A DNA stretch of 31,076 nt from Nitrososphaera sp. (GCA_025450475.1 JANWHJ010000037.1:1-31076); one strand, 5' to 3'; shown: positions 15,874 to 23,386, counted from the first letter of the stretch. Notes: generated from the letters alone by a model not told the origin. Program-made: numbers and translations.

Positions 15874-17202
15874 TCAGCCTGCTGTGAAAGATATTCCATC
15901 AAACCGCATGTACGGCAATATCGAGTCATGAAGGACTTTTCGTTCCTTTGAAACACCATTCAAACGACGCAGCGCTTCAAATACGTTGCCGGCCACCATT
16001 ACTTCCTTGACTGCATGTTGCACTTTGCCGTTTCTTACCAGCCGGCCGCCCTTTACCGCGCCGGAAAAGTCGCCATTAACCGGATTGACGTTGCCGGAAA
16101 ACCTGCTAATTATCAAGCCGTTTTTCATTTCAGACACCAGCGTGTCGAGGCTGGACCTCCCCGGCCTAACAACAAAGTTGGTTGTGGATACCGAGGGCGG
16201 AGAGTTGGTCGAGCCGCTTGCATTGCCCGTACTCTTGACGCCGGCCTTTCTAGCCGTGTACGTATTGTAAAGGAATTTCTTGAGCACGCCGTTTTCTATT
16301 ACCACGTTTCTGTGGTGTGCCACACCCTCTCTGTCAAAGCTGGACGCACCAAGGCCCTCGACGTTTGTCGCGTCGTCCTCAACAGTCAGCATATCTAACG
16401 CGACCCGCTTGCCCACCTTGCCTGCAAAGTGGCTCGACTTTTTTTGGACGGCATCTGAATTGATTGAATGCGAGATCGTTTCTTGCATCATTTCATTGAC
16501 TGCCGCCGGTGTCAGCAGCATCTCGCCCTTGAAGCTTTCGATCCTAAGCGGTCCGAGTGAGTTGACAACTGTTTCAGCAAACTCGATCGCGGCGGCGCGA
16601 ACCTTTATGCCCCTTACAGAGTGTGAACCTCCAAGTTGGAAATCAAAGTTAGAGATGTCGCTGCCCTCTATTGCCATACCCATTATTGACCACGAAAAGA
16701 CGCTCGCTCTCTCTGCCAGCTCGATGCCATTGGAATTTGAAAGTATATGCGTGCCCACGTTGGCGCTAAAGTTGCCACTGTCGACGCTCACTCTTTTATC
16801 GTACGACTTTGCGGTTTCAAGCATCTCTGTGGCCATCCTGGCCGCGTCGGCCGGAGCAAACGACTCTGCATTCTTGTCGTATATGCCCGAGAGCATCCTT
16901 GGCTTTGATTTGCCTGGTAACGCGTGGTATCTGTCCCTAGGGCTGACACGCGCGATTTTTGTAGCCATAGACACGGCGTCCTTTATCTTGTTTCTTGCTA
17001 AACTGTTGACTGAATAGAATCCAACCGAGCCATCCATTAGGACCCTGATGCCTATCGAGCTCGTGCTTTGCGACTTTGCCTGCTTGACGTCGTTGTTCTC
17101 AACAAAGACTTCCGATTCGGCGCTTGTAGCAGCATATGCTTCGATATCGCTCGCCCCTAGAGCCTCTGCCTCTCTTATCGCGTAGCGCAAGAGATCCTGC
17201 AA
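15874..17202 (-). CDS. tldE: TldE/PmbA family protein, partner of TldD
   Basis: This 442-residue member of the TldD/PmbA family lacks the HExxxH metal motif, as expected for TldE, which pairs with TldD in a heterodimeric peptidase. The family glycine-rich C-terminal block is seen in SGNVNPVNGDFSGAVKGG and VMVAGNVFEALRRL. Start TTG 17202 follows the tldD stop directly and is preceded by AGGAGGAT about 8 nt upstream, one of the best Shine-Dalgarno sites in the window. In bacteria the pair degrades unfolded short peptides and matures microcin B17; the archaeal substrate is unknown. Confidence 0.92.
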   Translation of the reverse strand: MQDLLRYAIREAEALGASDIEAYAATSAESEVFVENNDVKQAKSQSTSSIGIRVLMDGSVGFYSVNSLARNKIKDAVSMATKIARVSPRDRYHALPGKSKPRMLSGIYDKNAESFAPADAARMATEMLETAKSYDKRVSVDSGNFSANVGTHILSNSNGIELAERASVFSWSIMGMAIEGSDISNFDFQLGGSHSVRGIKVRAAAIEFAETVVNSLGPLRIESFKGEMLLTPAAVNEMMQETISHSINSDAVQKKSSHFAGKVGKRVALDMLTVEDDATNVEGLGASSFDREGVAHHRNVVIENGVLKKFLYNTYTARKAGVKSTGNASGSTNSPPSVSTTNFVVRPGRSSLDTLVSEMKNGLIISRFSGNVNPVNGDFSGAVKGGRLVRNGKVQHAVKEVMVAGNVFEALRRLNGVSKERKVLHDSILPYMRFDGISFTAG

Positions 17203-18609
17203 TTATTGCAATCCTCCTATGACGGCAATGCATCGGATGTGCGGCCCTCCCCCGTCCACCTTCGCCGGCTGGTACTTTCCGCAGTAGCCAGTGCCAATGT
17301 CGAACTGGAAATCGTCTCCAACCATATCGACTGATCGCAGAGCGTCAAACGCGTTGCCAGAAATGCTTGCTCCCCTCATGAGCTCCTTCACCTCACCATT
17401 CTCAACAAGGTGGACTTCCTCAGCGCCAAACATAAATTCGCCGTTAGCGTCCGCCTGTCCATTCCTCGCCCCTTTTATCAGGTAGCCCTGTTTTGTCTCC
17501 TTTATCATTTCGCACAACTTGTCGTCACCCGGCTCAATGAAAGTATTGCGCATCCTGATGAGAGGCTCGTCGCTGTACTTGAACGCCCGAGCGTTTCCGG
17601 TTGAAGCTGTGTCAAATGTCAACGCAGACTCGCGGTTGTGCAAGAACGACTTTAATATGCCGTTTTCGATTATCGCGATTCGGCCCGCAGCGACACCCTC
17701 ATCATCCACAATAATTGTGCCACCGGCGTTGTTCGCGATTTCAGATCTGCCGCTGTCAACAAGCGTGACTAACTCACTTGCAACTTGCTGCCCTATCTTG
17801 TCTTTTACCACAGAGCCGGAAAGTACAAAATCGGCTTCGACGGTGTGGCCTATTGCTTCGTGCGACAAGAGCCCAACCATCGCAGGGTCAAGAATCACAG
17901 TTGTCTTCTTGCCGGTCACGTGTTTCGCGTCGAGTAGCTTGGCAGCTCGTTCTGATGCGGTCAGGGCATAATCCAGGTGGCTTTTCTTGAATAGGTCGTT
18001 CCATCCGCCGGTGACTCCGGCTCCTTCGTGGGCAGTCGCGCTCTGGCCTCCCCTCTTGGCTATGGCAGCCACGCTAAACTCTGGCTTTGAATCGAATATC
18101 TCGACGTCGGCGCCGTCGCTATTGACTATCGCTTTGTGATCTAGCATCTCCCGGTAGGTGCAAGACGCGGTCTTGACCGCCGTGTTGGAGCGCGCCGCCT
18201 TTTCCCCCTCTCTTGCAACCTTCACCTTCTGCTCGATATCAATGTCAGATAGACTGCCGTTGACCGTAGTCCGGAAAGTGCCAACAGCCATTCTTGAGTC
18301 GGCCAGCCCTCTTACCTTATTCTTTTTTGTCCTGGCAAGCGCACGTGCCGCGGATTTGGCGTGACCGAGTGATTTCTTCAGTGAAGAAATGTTGTTTGTG
18401 CTGCTAAAGCCCCAGCAGCCGTCTATCAGGACCCTGATTCCGCAGCCGGAGTTCTCTACTACCCTTAACCTTTCAAGCTCACCATTGACAAAATTGACTT
18501 CGGTGGTGAGCCGCGCCTGATACCGCGCTTCGACATACCTCGCGCCTCTAGAAGACGAAATCAGCGATCTGAGGTGATCGATTGCGTTGACATCAGGAAC
18601 GACATTCAT
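17203..18609 (-). CDS. tldD: TldD metallopeptidase, catalytic subunit
   Basis: This 468-residue zinc peptidase has the HExxxH motif at His250-Glu251-His255 (LLSHEAIGHTVEAD) and a C-terminal Cys443 (GTGYCGKYQP), the likely third metal ligand of this family. Both are intact, so it should be the active partner of the adjacent TldE. It begins at ATG 18609 and ends where tldE starts. A TATA box on the minus strand at 18631-18641 sits at leaderless distance from the ATG, inside the gap next to the cupin gene end. Role in archaea is unproven; cleavage of small peptides is the family activity. Confidence 0.94.
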   Translation of the reverse strand: MNVVPDVNAIDHLRSLISSSRGARYVEARYQARLTTEVNFVNGELERLRVVENSGCGIRVLIDGCWGFSSTNNISSLKKSLGHAKSAARALARTKKNKVRGLADSRMAVGTFRTTVNGSLSDIDIEQKVKVAREGEKAARSNTAVKTASCTYREMLDHKAIVNSDGADVEIFDSKPEFSVAAIAKRGGQSATAHEGAGVTGGWNDLFKKSHLDYALTASERAAKLLDAKHVTGKKTTVILDPAMVGLLSHEAIGHTVEADFVLSGSVVKDKIGQQVASELVTLVDSGRSEIANNAGGTIIVDDEGVAAGRIAIIENGILKSFLHNRESALTFDTASTGNARAFKYSDEPLIRMRNTFIEPGDDKLCEMIKETKQGYLIKGARNGQADANGEFMFGAEEVHLVENGEVKELMRGASISGNAFDALRSVDMVGDDFQFDIGTGYCGKYQPAKVDGGGPHIRCIAVIGGLQ

Positions 18610-18630
18610 GTTTCACTTGTGATAATCATC

Positions 18631-18641
18631 ATGTGTATATC
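18631..18641 (-). promoter_or_regulatory. TATA box for tldD-tldE-reductase operon
   Basis: The minus strand reads GATATACACAT, centred about 28 nt before the tldD ATG at 18609. Confidence 0.6.
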
Positions 18642-18658
18642 TTTCTTTATGCTTTTTG

Positions 18659-19060
18659 CTATTCCAGCCATGTTGTTTTGCCTGGCTTTTTGATCTGGTA
18701 ATGTATGAAATTGCCTCGCTTAGAAGCCCCGTGCCAGTGCCATTTTCCTGCGGGTACGCAGACATAGTCCCCTACTTCCAGATAGTGAACTTCGTCCATA
18801 TTGACAGTAGCAATAGTGTCGCTGTCCATCTTGACACCTGTTTGGAGCACGACTATGCCCTTCCCTTCCGTAGCAATGAGCACTTGGTCTGTCTCGTGGT
18901 AATGCAGCTTCGTCCTAGCGCCGTCGATGAAGGTAACCAAAAAAGTTTCAAAATCCTTTGTAAGTGTGTCCGTTATCACTTTCTTGATCTCTACCTTTCC
19001 TTCAAAGTATTGCAGCATCGACTGGTCTGGAGCCACCTGCTTGATGTTTGACTTTTGCAT
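18659..19060 (-). CDS. Cupin-domain protein
   Basis: This 133-residue protein is one small beta-barrel cupin. The first motif contains His53 and His55 (KLHYHETDQVLIATEGKG) and the second is GDYVCVPAGKWHWHG with His108 and His110, so a bound divalent metal is likely. Cupins of this size include metal-dependent dioxygenases, isomerases and binding proteins, so the activity cannot be named. A tandem TATA-like element at 19081-19100 lies just upstream. It precedes the tldDE operon on the same strand but is separated from it by a promoter. Confidence 0.85.
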   Translation of the reverse strand: MQKSNIKQVAPDQSMLQYFEGKVEIKKVITDTLTKDFETFLVTFIDGARTKLHYHETDQVLIATEGKGIVVLQTGVKMDSDTIATVNMDEVHYLEVGDYVCVPAGKWHWHGASKRGNFIHYQIKKPGKTTWLE

Positions 19061-19080
19061 CAGTGTCTAGAGCAGTGCGG

Positions 19081-19100
19081 ATTCATATATTCATATATTC
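19081..19100 (-). promoter_or_regulatory. Doubled TATA-like element upstream of cupin gene
   Basis: Two near-identical TTCATATA units lie in tandem. On the minus strand they read as two AATATATGAA-type TATA boxes, 30-37 nt before the cupin ATG at 19060. Confidence 0.55.
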
Positions 19101-19299
19101 TAAATGTCGAGAGAGTGGCTGCTCCGGTAGTTGCTGCTTAATGCAATGTCCAAACCTGCTTGCCTTTACCTGCTCGGGCTTGACTATCGTGTTCTTGTTC
19201 TAGTATTCCAGAGCAAACAAGATCGATAAGGTAGAACAAAACACCACAAACCTTTTAGATTATAGTTGCAAGATCGCCATAACGCTTCATATCGTGGCT

Positions 19300-19333
19300 T
19301 GGCCGGACTGTCTGCCATCATATCGACCGGCCA
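19300..19333. repeat. Inverted repeat, 7-bp GC-rich arms
   Basis: TGGCCGG and CCGGCCA are separated by 20 nt. An alternative pairing, GTCTG (19310-19314 region) with CAGAC (19332-19336 region), overlaps the same arms, so two exclusive structures are possible. Confidence 0.5.
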
Positions 19334-19550
19334 GACCCGATTTCTAAATGAGTACTTCGAAGTTGTGTTCCTATCTTTATGGGTTCAGACCGTCATCTAT
19401 AGCCGTTCGCACCTTCCAGGTTAGTGTAAATCGTTAATGTACTTTGCTCGATCAAAACAGCTCAGCTCTAGTCCGGATCCAGGCCAGGTCAGTCACATGT
19501 TGATCATTGAATTTACTTCGTTCTTGTGCCTGTCGCCTAAGATCTAACGA

Positions 19551-19558
19551 TTATATCC
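19551..19558 (+). promoter_or_regulatory. TATA box for DipZ-like gene
   Basis: TTATATCC is centred about 30 nt before the ATG at 19585, predicting a leader of a few nucleotides. Confidence 0.6.
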
Positions 19559-19584
19559 TGTCTTCTCCTTTGCAAGATGCGTAA

Positions 19585-20583
19585 ATGGACATTATTCCGG
19601 CTACTCCGGCCCCCGAGTTCAAGGAAATTACCGGATGGGCAAACTCTGATCCGCTTTCAATAAAGGCAATGAAGGGCAAGGTGGTGATGCTGGACTGCTG
19701 GACGTACACATGCATCTTTTGCCTGCGCATGATCCCTGTCATGAAGTTCCTGCATCAGAAATACGGGAAGTACGGCCTGCAGGTGATCCAGGCGCATTCC
19801 GCAGAGTACCAATTTGCAACTGATCATGCAAACATAAGGCGCGCTCTTGTCAGATATGATGTAGACATCCCAAACGCGTTTGACACCGGCAACAAGACTT
19901 GGGAGGCGTACGGCAACACGTATTGGCCAAAGCACGTCATTATTGATCACAACGGCTTCATCCGTTACGAGCATGCCGGCTACGGCGGCAAGACCGATTT
20001 TGAAGACATTGTAGTCGAGCTGCTCGAAGAAGCGGGGAAGAAGCCTTTCAAAGAACAAGATCAAGACGACCCTAAGGATGAAATCTTTGACACGTACGGC
20101 ATGCACTTTCAAGGGATGGCTCCGGAGATCTGTGTCGGTTACTCCCGGCTCAAGCGATTTGGCAACAACCAGACGCTCAAGCCCGACGCAGCAAACGTCA
20201 TAGTCGACCCCGGTTCTCACGACGTCAACGTCGTTTACCTACGCGGCAAGTGGACATGGCAACGAGAAGGCGTCCAGTATGCGCCCGGCGGCAAGGAGCA
20301 GCACCCCGCAGTGATAATGAACTACAACGCCGCGAGCCGGGTGCATGGCATAATGGGGAGTTCCGATGCGACGCCTTGCAGAGTAGAAATCAAATTGGAC
20401 GGCAACCCCCTCACAAAGGAGCAACTCGGCAAGGACGTGGGGCATGACGGCAGCTCCAGCATCGTGGACATACATTGGCCGTTCATGCATAACCTGGTAC
20501 GGACGGATAAGCCGGAGATACACGAAATAGAGATAATCCCGCGCTCTGACAACTTTGTCTTCTACACATTTGTCTTTGGATGA
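19585..20583 (+). CDS. DipZ/TlpA-like thioredoxin-fold protein with C-terminal beta domain
   Basis: The N-terminal half (about 1-150) is a TlpA-like thioredoxin fold with the redox pair Cys43-Cys46 in WTYTCIFCLRMIP; the usual form in DipZ proteins is CINC, so the Asn is replaced by Phe. A further Cys38 lies close by. The C-terminal half (about 190-332) resembles the carbohydrate-binding-like domain of DipZ proteins, with LKPDAANVIVDPGS and VHGIMGSSDATPCRVEIKLDG. The membrane CcdA part of full-length DipZ is absent, and no signal peptide is seen, so it is probably cytosolic. It likely reduces or exchanges disulfides. A peroxiredoxin gene follows 35 nt downstream with its own TATA box. Confidence 0.82.
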   Translation: MDIIPATPAPEFKEITGWANSDPLSIKAMKGKVVMLDCWTYTCIFCLRMIPVMKFLHQKYGKYGLQVIQAHSAEYQFATDHANIRRALVRYDVDIPNAFDTGNKTWEAYGNTYWPKHVIIDHNGFIRYEHAGYGGKTDFEDIVVELLEEAGKKPFKEQDQDDPKDEIFDTYGMHFQGMAPEICVGYSRLKRFGNNQTLKPDAANVIVDPGSHDVNVVYLRGKWTWQREGVQYAPGGKEQHPAVIMNYNAASRVHGIMGSSDATPCRVEIKLDGNPLTKEQLGKDVGHDGSSSIVDIHWPFMHNLVRTDKPEIHEIEIIPRSDNFVFYTFVFG

Positions 20584-20594
20584 TAAGTTTTTTA
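20584..20594 (+). promoter_or_regulatory. TATA box for peroxiredoxin
   Basis: AAGTTTTTTA directly after the upstream stop codon is centred 28-30 nt before the ATG at 20619, which fixes that ATG as the start of a leaderless message. Confidence 0.6.
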
Positions 20595-20618
20595 TTCCTG
20601 CTGCATCCGCTAAACATC

Positions 20619-21095
20619 ATGGAAGAAAAGGCGGTGCTTGCCGAAGGCAGCGTTGCGCCCGACTTTACTATGATAGACGGCAACGGTAAGTCGATGAAAC
20701 TATCAGAATTGCGGGGCAAAAAAAGCGTGGCGGTCTACTTCTACCCGAAGGATTTCACGCCCGGCTGCACGATGGAGGCCACTGAGTTTTCCCGTGACTA
20801 CAAGAAATTTAGGGATGCAGGCATCGAAATAGTAGGTATTTCACCTGACAACGAAGAATCGCACCTGAAATTCCGGGCAAAGATGGGCATGCCCTACCCG
20901 CTGGTTGCAGATCCGGAAAACGAGGTATCGAAAAAGTACGGGGTTTACGGCCTGAAGAGCTTTATGGGCAGAGAATACATGGGAGTCAATCGGTCGACCT
21001 TCCTTATCGATAAGCAAGGCAAGATAAGTAGGATTTTCAAAAAGGTCAAACCTGCCGGCCACAGCCATGAAGTGCTCGACGCGCTGCGGGGATAA
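20619..21095 (+). CDS. bcp: Peroxiredoxin, BCP/PrxQ type, without the nearby resolving cysteine
   Basis: This 158-residue AhpC/TSA-fold enzyme reduces peroxides. The peroxidatic Cys50 sits in KDFTPGCTMEATEF, with the catalytic Pro and Thr before it. In most BCP/PrxQ proteins a resolving Cys lies five residues after the first; here that position is Thr, and no other Cys remains in the chain, so it should work as a 1-Cys enzyme with an external thiol. The longer frame from 20580 adds 13 residues that overlap the promoter, so I chose ATG 20619. The DipZ-like protein upstream is a plausible reductant, but this is inference. Confidence 0.93.
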   Translation: MEEKAVLAEGSVAPDFTMIDGNGKSMKLSELRGKKSVAVYFYPKDFTPGCTMEATEFSRDYKKFRDAGIEIVGISPDNEESHLKFRAKMGMPYPLVADPENEVSKKYGVYGLKSFMGREYMGVNRSTFLIDKQGKISRIFKKVKPAGHSHEVLDALRG

Positions 21096-21498
21096 CACCT
21101 GTCACCAAACATGTAATATCCGGGCATCTATTTGCTCCGATGGTTGTTCATCGCGAGTCCAATCAGAGATGGTATTTCCTCGTAGCACTGCACGAACTTC
21201 ATGCCTCCGTCAATTGTCCCGTAGAGGTTGTAGCAATCCAAGTCGTGGGTCTATTCAAGCAAGTTGCGTGTCATGAACTCCGAAAAAATAATTTTCCACC
21301 TGTCTGTTATTGATATTCGCCGTCTGCATGATGTGCATCTTTTTTCCGCCGCCAATCGTCGAGGCAAGCGCATCGTATGCAAATATCACTTCGCACCTAT
21401 CATCGTTTCCTTGATTTAGTTTTGTGAATGCAATATGTCAAAATGTCGCAGGTTTTCTCAGCTTAATAGTTATGCCCGACTAGATTTCCATACTGGCT
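21096..21498. other. Intergenic region of 403 nt containing the decayed gene
   Basis: Apart from the pseudogene at 21128-21437 (possibly to 21491) nothing else is seen. The peroxiredoxin ends at 21095 and the ferritin-like gene ends at 21499 on the other strand. Confidence 0.5.
21128..21437 (-). pseudogene. Decayed protein gene of unknown family
   Basis: Translation of the minus strand shows protein-like sequence broken over two frames. One frame (21437-21255) contains DRCEVIFAYDALASTIGGG and KKMHIMQTANINNRQVENYF. A run of six T then shifts the frame by one, and the second frame continues as FMTRNLLE, a TAG stop, and DLDCYNLYGTIDGGMKFVQC followed by YEEIPSLIGLAMNNHRSK and a stop at 21128-21130. 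Upstream, an in-frame ATG at 21491 is followed by two further stops. With a frameshift and several stops it is a pseudogene, unless the assembly is wrong here. I do not recognise the family. Confidence 0.5.
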
Positions 21499-21915
21499 CT
21501 ATTTTGCAGAGCTGACAAGTTCTGAAAGGTGTTCTAGGATCCGGATGTGATGCTCCTCGTCTACACTGATGCTCTTCAATAGAGCAGCGATTTCTGGGTC
21601 GTCGGCCATCTCTGCGCACTGGAGAAGGGTATGGCGTGAGACTTTTTCGTCTTTGATAGACTCTGAAATCCCCTTCTTAGTCAGACTCGCGCTGCCGGTT
21701 GCCCCCTCTATGCCCGCCATTATCCTAGAAATGTACTCGATGTGACGCAGGCCGTCCGAAAGCAGGGTGTGGAGGTAACTCCTGACAAGGTTGTTCTCCA
21801 CCGTTGTCAGAATGGACATGTAGTGCATCAGCTCCCTTACCTCGGCATCGTGCTGATCCTTTAGCAACGAGTATAGCTTTTGCTTCCTTTCCATCTGCTT
21901 CAACCGCGAATCCAT
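21499..21915 (-). CDS. Ferritin-like four-helix protein (rubrerythrin-type)
   Basis: From ATG 21915 it has 138 residues, almost all helical. Acidic and His residues fall where a di-iron site would lie in a four-helix bundle: Glu25, Glu28 and His31 in the first helix, Glu40 and His58-Glu60 in the second, and VDEEHHIRILEHL near 118-130 in the last, with the Glu-x-x-His pattern of ferritin-like proteins. Iron binding is therefore plausible but not certain. An upstream in-frame ATG at 21984 would add 23 basic and unconserved residues and overlap the TATA box at 21935-21946, so I used the later start. It may take part in oxidative stress defence with the nearby peroxiredoxin. Confidence 0.75.
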   Translation of the reverse strand: MDSRLKQMERKQKLYSLLKDQHDAEVRELMHYMSILTTVENNLVRSYLHTLLSDGLRHIEYISRIMAGIEGATGSASLTKKGISESIKDEKVSRHTLLQCAEMADDPEIAALLKSISVDEEHHIRILEHLSELVSSAK

Positions 21916-21934
21916 CGGGTAAGATGTCGCTGTC

Positions 21935-21946
21935 GATAATAAAAAA
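21935..21946 (-). promoter_or_regulatory. TATA box for ferritin-like gene
   Basis: The minus strand reads TTTTTTATTATC, centred about 25 nt before the ATG at 21915. Confidence 0.65.
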
Positions 21947-21963
21947 CTGGTGGTCCTTGTACG

Positions 21964-21971
21964 TTTAAATA
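21964..21971 (+). promoter_or_regulatory. TATA box for second 41-residue zinc protein
   Basis: TTTAAATA, a consensus archaeal TATA box, is centred 28 nt before the TTG at 21996. It is divergent from the ferritin-like promoter, with only about 18 nt between the two boxes. Confidence 0.7.
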
Positions 21972-21995
21972 ACTTCTTCCGCATGTTCCTAATGC

Positions 21996-22121
21996 TTGGC
22001 TTCTATACAGAACATTTGTGACTGTCCCTGCCACAAGAAATACGGTGACAAGTCTATATGCGGCAAGTGTGTTGACCATCACAAGACATCGCCCTATTAC
22101 CAGATCTTGAAAAAGTTTTGA
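21996..22121 (+). CDS. Small Cys/His-rich protein, 41 residues
   Basis: Translation from TTG 21996 gives 41 residues starting MASIQNICDCPCHKKYGDKS and ending YYQILKKF. Cys8, Cys10, Cys12 and His13 (CDCPCH) and Cys22, Cys25, His28 and His29 (CGKCVDHH) offer enough ligands for one or two zinc ions. A consensus TATA box lies at leaderless spacing, which strongly supports both the start and the gene. Short CxxC proteins of this kind are frequent in Thaumarchaeota, but I know no function. It is divergent from the ferritin-like gene, so joint regulation is possible. Confidence 0.72.
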   Translation: MASIQNICDCPCHKKYGDKSICGKCVDHHKTSPYYQILKKF

Positions 22122-22150
22122 CTATATAGCATGCACATCATTCAAATAAG

Positions 22151-22167
22151 ATCAATTGATAATTGAT
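22151..22167. repeat. Inverted repeat at the beta-propeller start
   Basis: ATCAATT (22151-22157) and AATTGAT (22161-22167) are perfect 7-bp arms with a 3-nt spacer, 2 nt before the GTG start. It lies between a TATA-like CAAATAAG (22143-22150) and the start, the position of a repressor operator. Confidence 0.55.
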
Positions 22168-22169
22168 GC

Positions 22170-23381
22170 GTGAAAGTCCTAGTTGTTCTAATTGTCGCAG
22201 TGATTGCAGTCGGAGCGGCTGCTTTGGTCTTGATTTATTATCAGCCTGTTCGGCCTCAGAATGACTTTGTAAGTAGTCTAGACGATAATGATTTGCCGCC
22301 GGTAGTCTTTGAAAACGCGACGAACCTGACAAACAACGAGCATGACTCTGTCTACGGTCAGGTCGCTGCGTGGAACAGCAGTGTATACGTTGTATGGCAA
22401 GATTCCGTGAGCGGCAGAAATTACGACATTTTCATGATAAAGAGTGTTGACGGCGGGATCAGTTTTGGCCCGCCCCTTAACCTGAGTAACAACCCTGGCT
22501 TTTCAGAGCATCCCCAGCTATCGGCTTCGGGAGGCAACGTATATGCGGTGTGGGCAGACAATTCTCAGGGCAATCGGGAAGTACTTTTTTCAAGGAGTAC
22601 CGACAGCGGGGTCAATTTTGAAGGTTCTCACAATCTGAGCAGCAACACCTCTGACTCCTACAATCAAGAGATGGCAGTTTTTGATAATAACGTGTACGTG
22701 GTATGGGTTGAACGGGACGGGCAGGATAATACGAGAGTACTATTCAGATCAAGCACGGACGGCGGCAGCACTTTTAAAGAAATAAAAGGCGTCGGCAGTC
22801 AAGCCAGTATTGGGTCCTTCCCCAAAGTCGCCGCGTACGGAGACGACGTATACGTGGCGTGGAACATCGTTGAAGACGGAGCTCACAGCGGCCTGTACTT
22901 TGCAAAGAGCTCTGATAGGGGAGGCACTTTTGGAGATATTACAAAACTTGGCGAAGACATTTCTGGCGAATCGCAGATTGCCGCCTACAAAGACACCGTT
23001 TTCCTGATTTCTGGAGGCCTTGACTCGGCGGATGTGAACGGTCTTTTTCTCATGAAGAGCGCTGACGCCGGCGAAACGTTTGCCGATCCTCTGCAAATTT
23101 ATGCCCGCGGGCAATTCGTAAGGCCGCTGAACGTCGAAGTGGTGTCAGACAATCTTGATGTGGCGTACGTGGCAGGGCAGGTCTTCTCAGGAGGCAACGA
23201 AGAAATCCTTTTGCTGGAGGTGTCGGGCGCCAACGCGACCAGTGTAATCAACTTGAGCAAGAACGCCAAGATCTCTGAGTGTCCTTCGATAGCAATGGCC
23301 GGCGACAACATCTATGTTGTATGGGAAGACCTGACACCGGGCAATCACGAAGTGCTCTACGCAAGAGGGAGTAAGACATGA
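22170..23381 (+). CDS. Exported seven-bladed beta-propeller (sialidase/BNR-type Asp boxes)
   Basis: This 403-residue protein starts at GTG. Residues 1-23 are a hydrophobic signal or membrane anchor, so the rest faces outside. Five Asp boxes of the form S-x-D-x-G-x-x-F occur at 92-99, 143-150, 195-202, 247-254 and 297-304, regularly about 51 residues apart. Strand motifs like VYVVW recur at 72, 124, 175, 227, 276 (weaker), 330 (weaker) and 381, which together suggest seven blades. Catalytic residues of sialidases (an Arg triad and a Tyr/Glu pair) are not obvious, so a binding or structural role at the cell surface is more likely than hydrolysis. It ends 5 nt from the convergent tRNA-Leu. Confidence 0.85.
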   Translation: MKVLVVLIVAVIAVGAAALVLIYYQPVRPQNDFVSSLDDNDLPPVVFENATNLTNNEHDSVYGQVAAWNSSVYVVWQDSVSGRNYDIFMIKSVDGGISFGPPLNLSNNPGFSEHPQLSASGGNVYAVWADNSQGNREVLFSRSTDSGVNFEGSHNLSSNTSDSYNQEMAVFDNNVYVVWVERDGQDNTRVLFRSSTDGGSTFKEIKGVGSQASIGSFPKVAAYGDDVYVAWNIVEDGAHSGLYFAKSSDRGGTFGDITKLGEDISGESQIAAYKDTVFLISGGLDSADVNGLFLMKSADAGETFADPLQIYARGQFVRPLNVEVVSDNLDVAYVAGQVFSGGNEEILLLEVSGANATSVINLSKNAKISECPSIAMAGDNIYVVWEDLTPGNHEVLYARGSKT

Positions 23382-23386
23382 AAAGG

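Larger units (their letters stand above)
19061..19584. other. Intergenic region of 524 nt
   Basis: No gene of supportable quality is found; the longest open stretches are 20-30 codons without motifs. The left end holds the cupin promoter and the right end the TATA box TTATATCC (19551-19558) for the thioredoxin-fold gene. In the middle, TGGCCGG (19300-19306) pairs perfectly with CCGGCCA (19327-19333), about 40 nt after a weaker TATA-like TTTAGATTATA near 19254-19264. A short RNA from that promoter is possible but unproven. Confidence 0.5.

Noticed and set aside
16280..17017. 245-codon ORF on the plus strand opposite tldE
   Set aside because: It mirrors the codon pattern of tldE on the opposite strand; no domain is recognisable.
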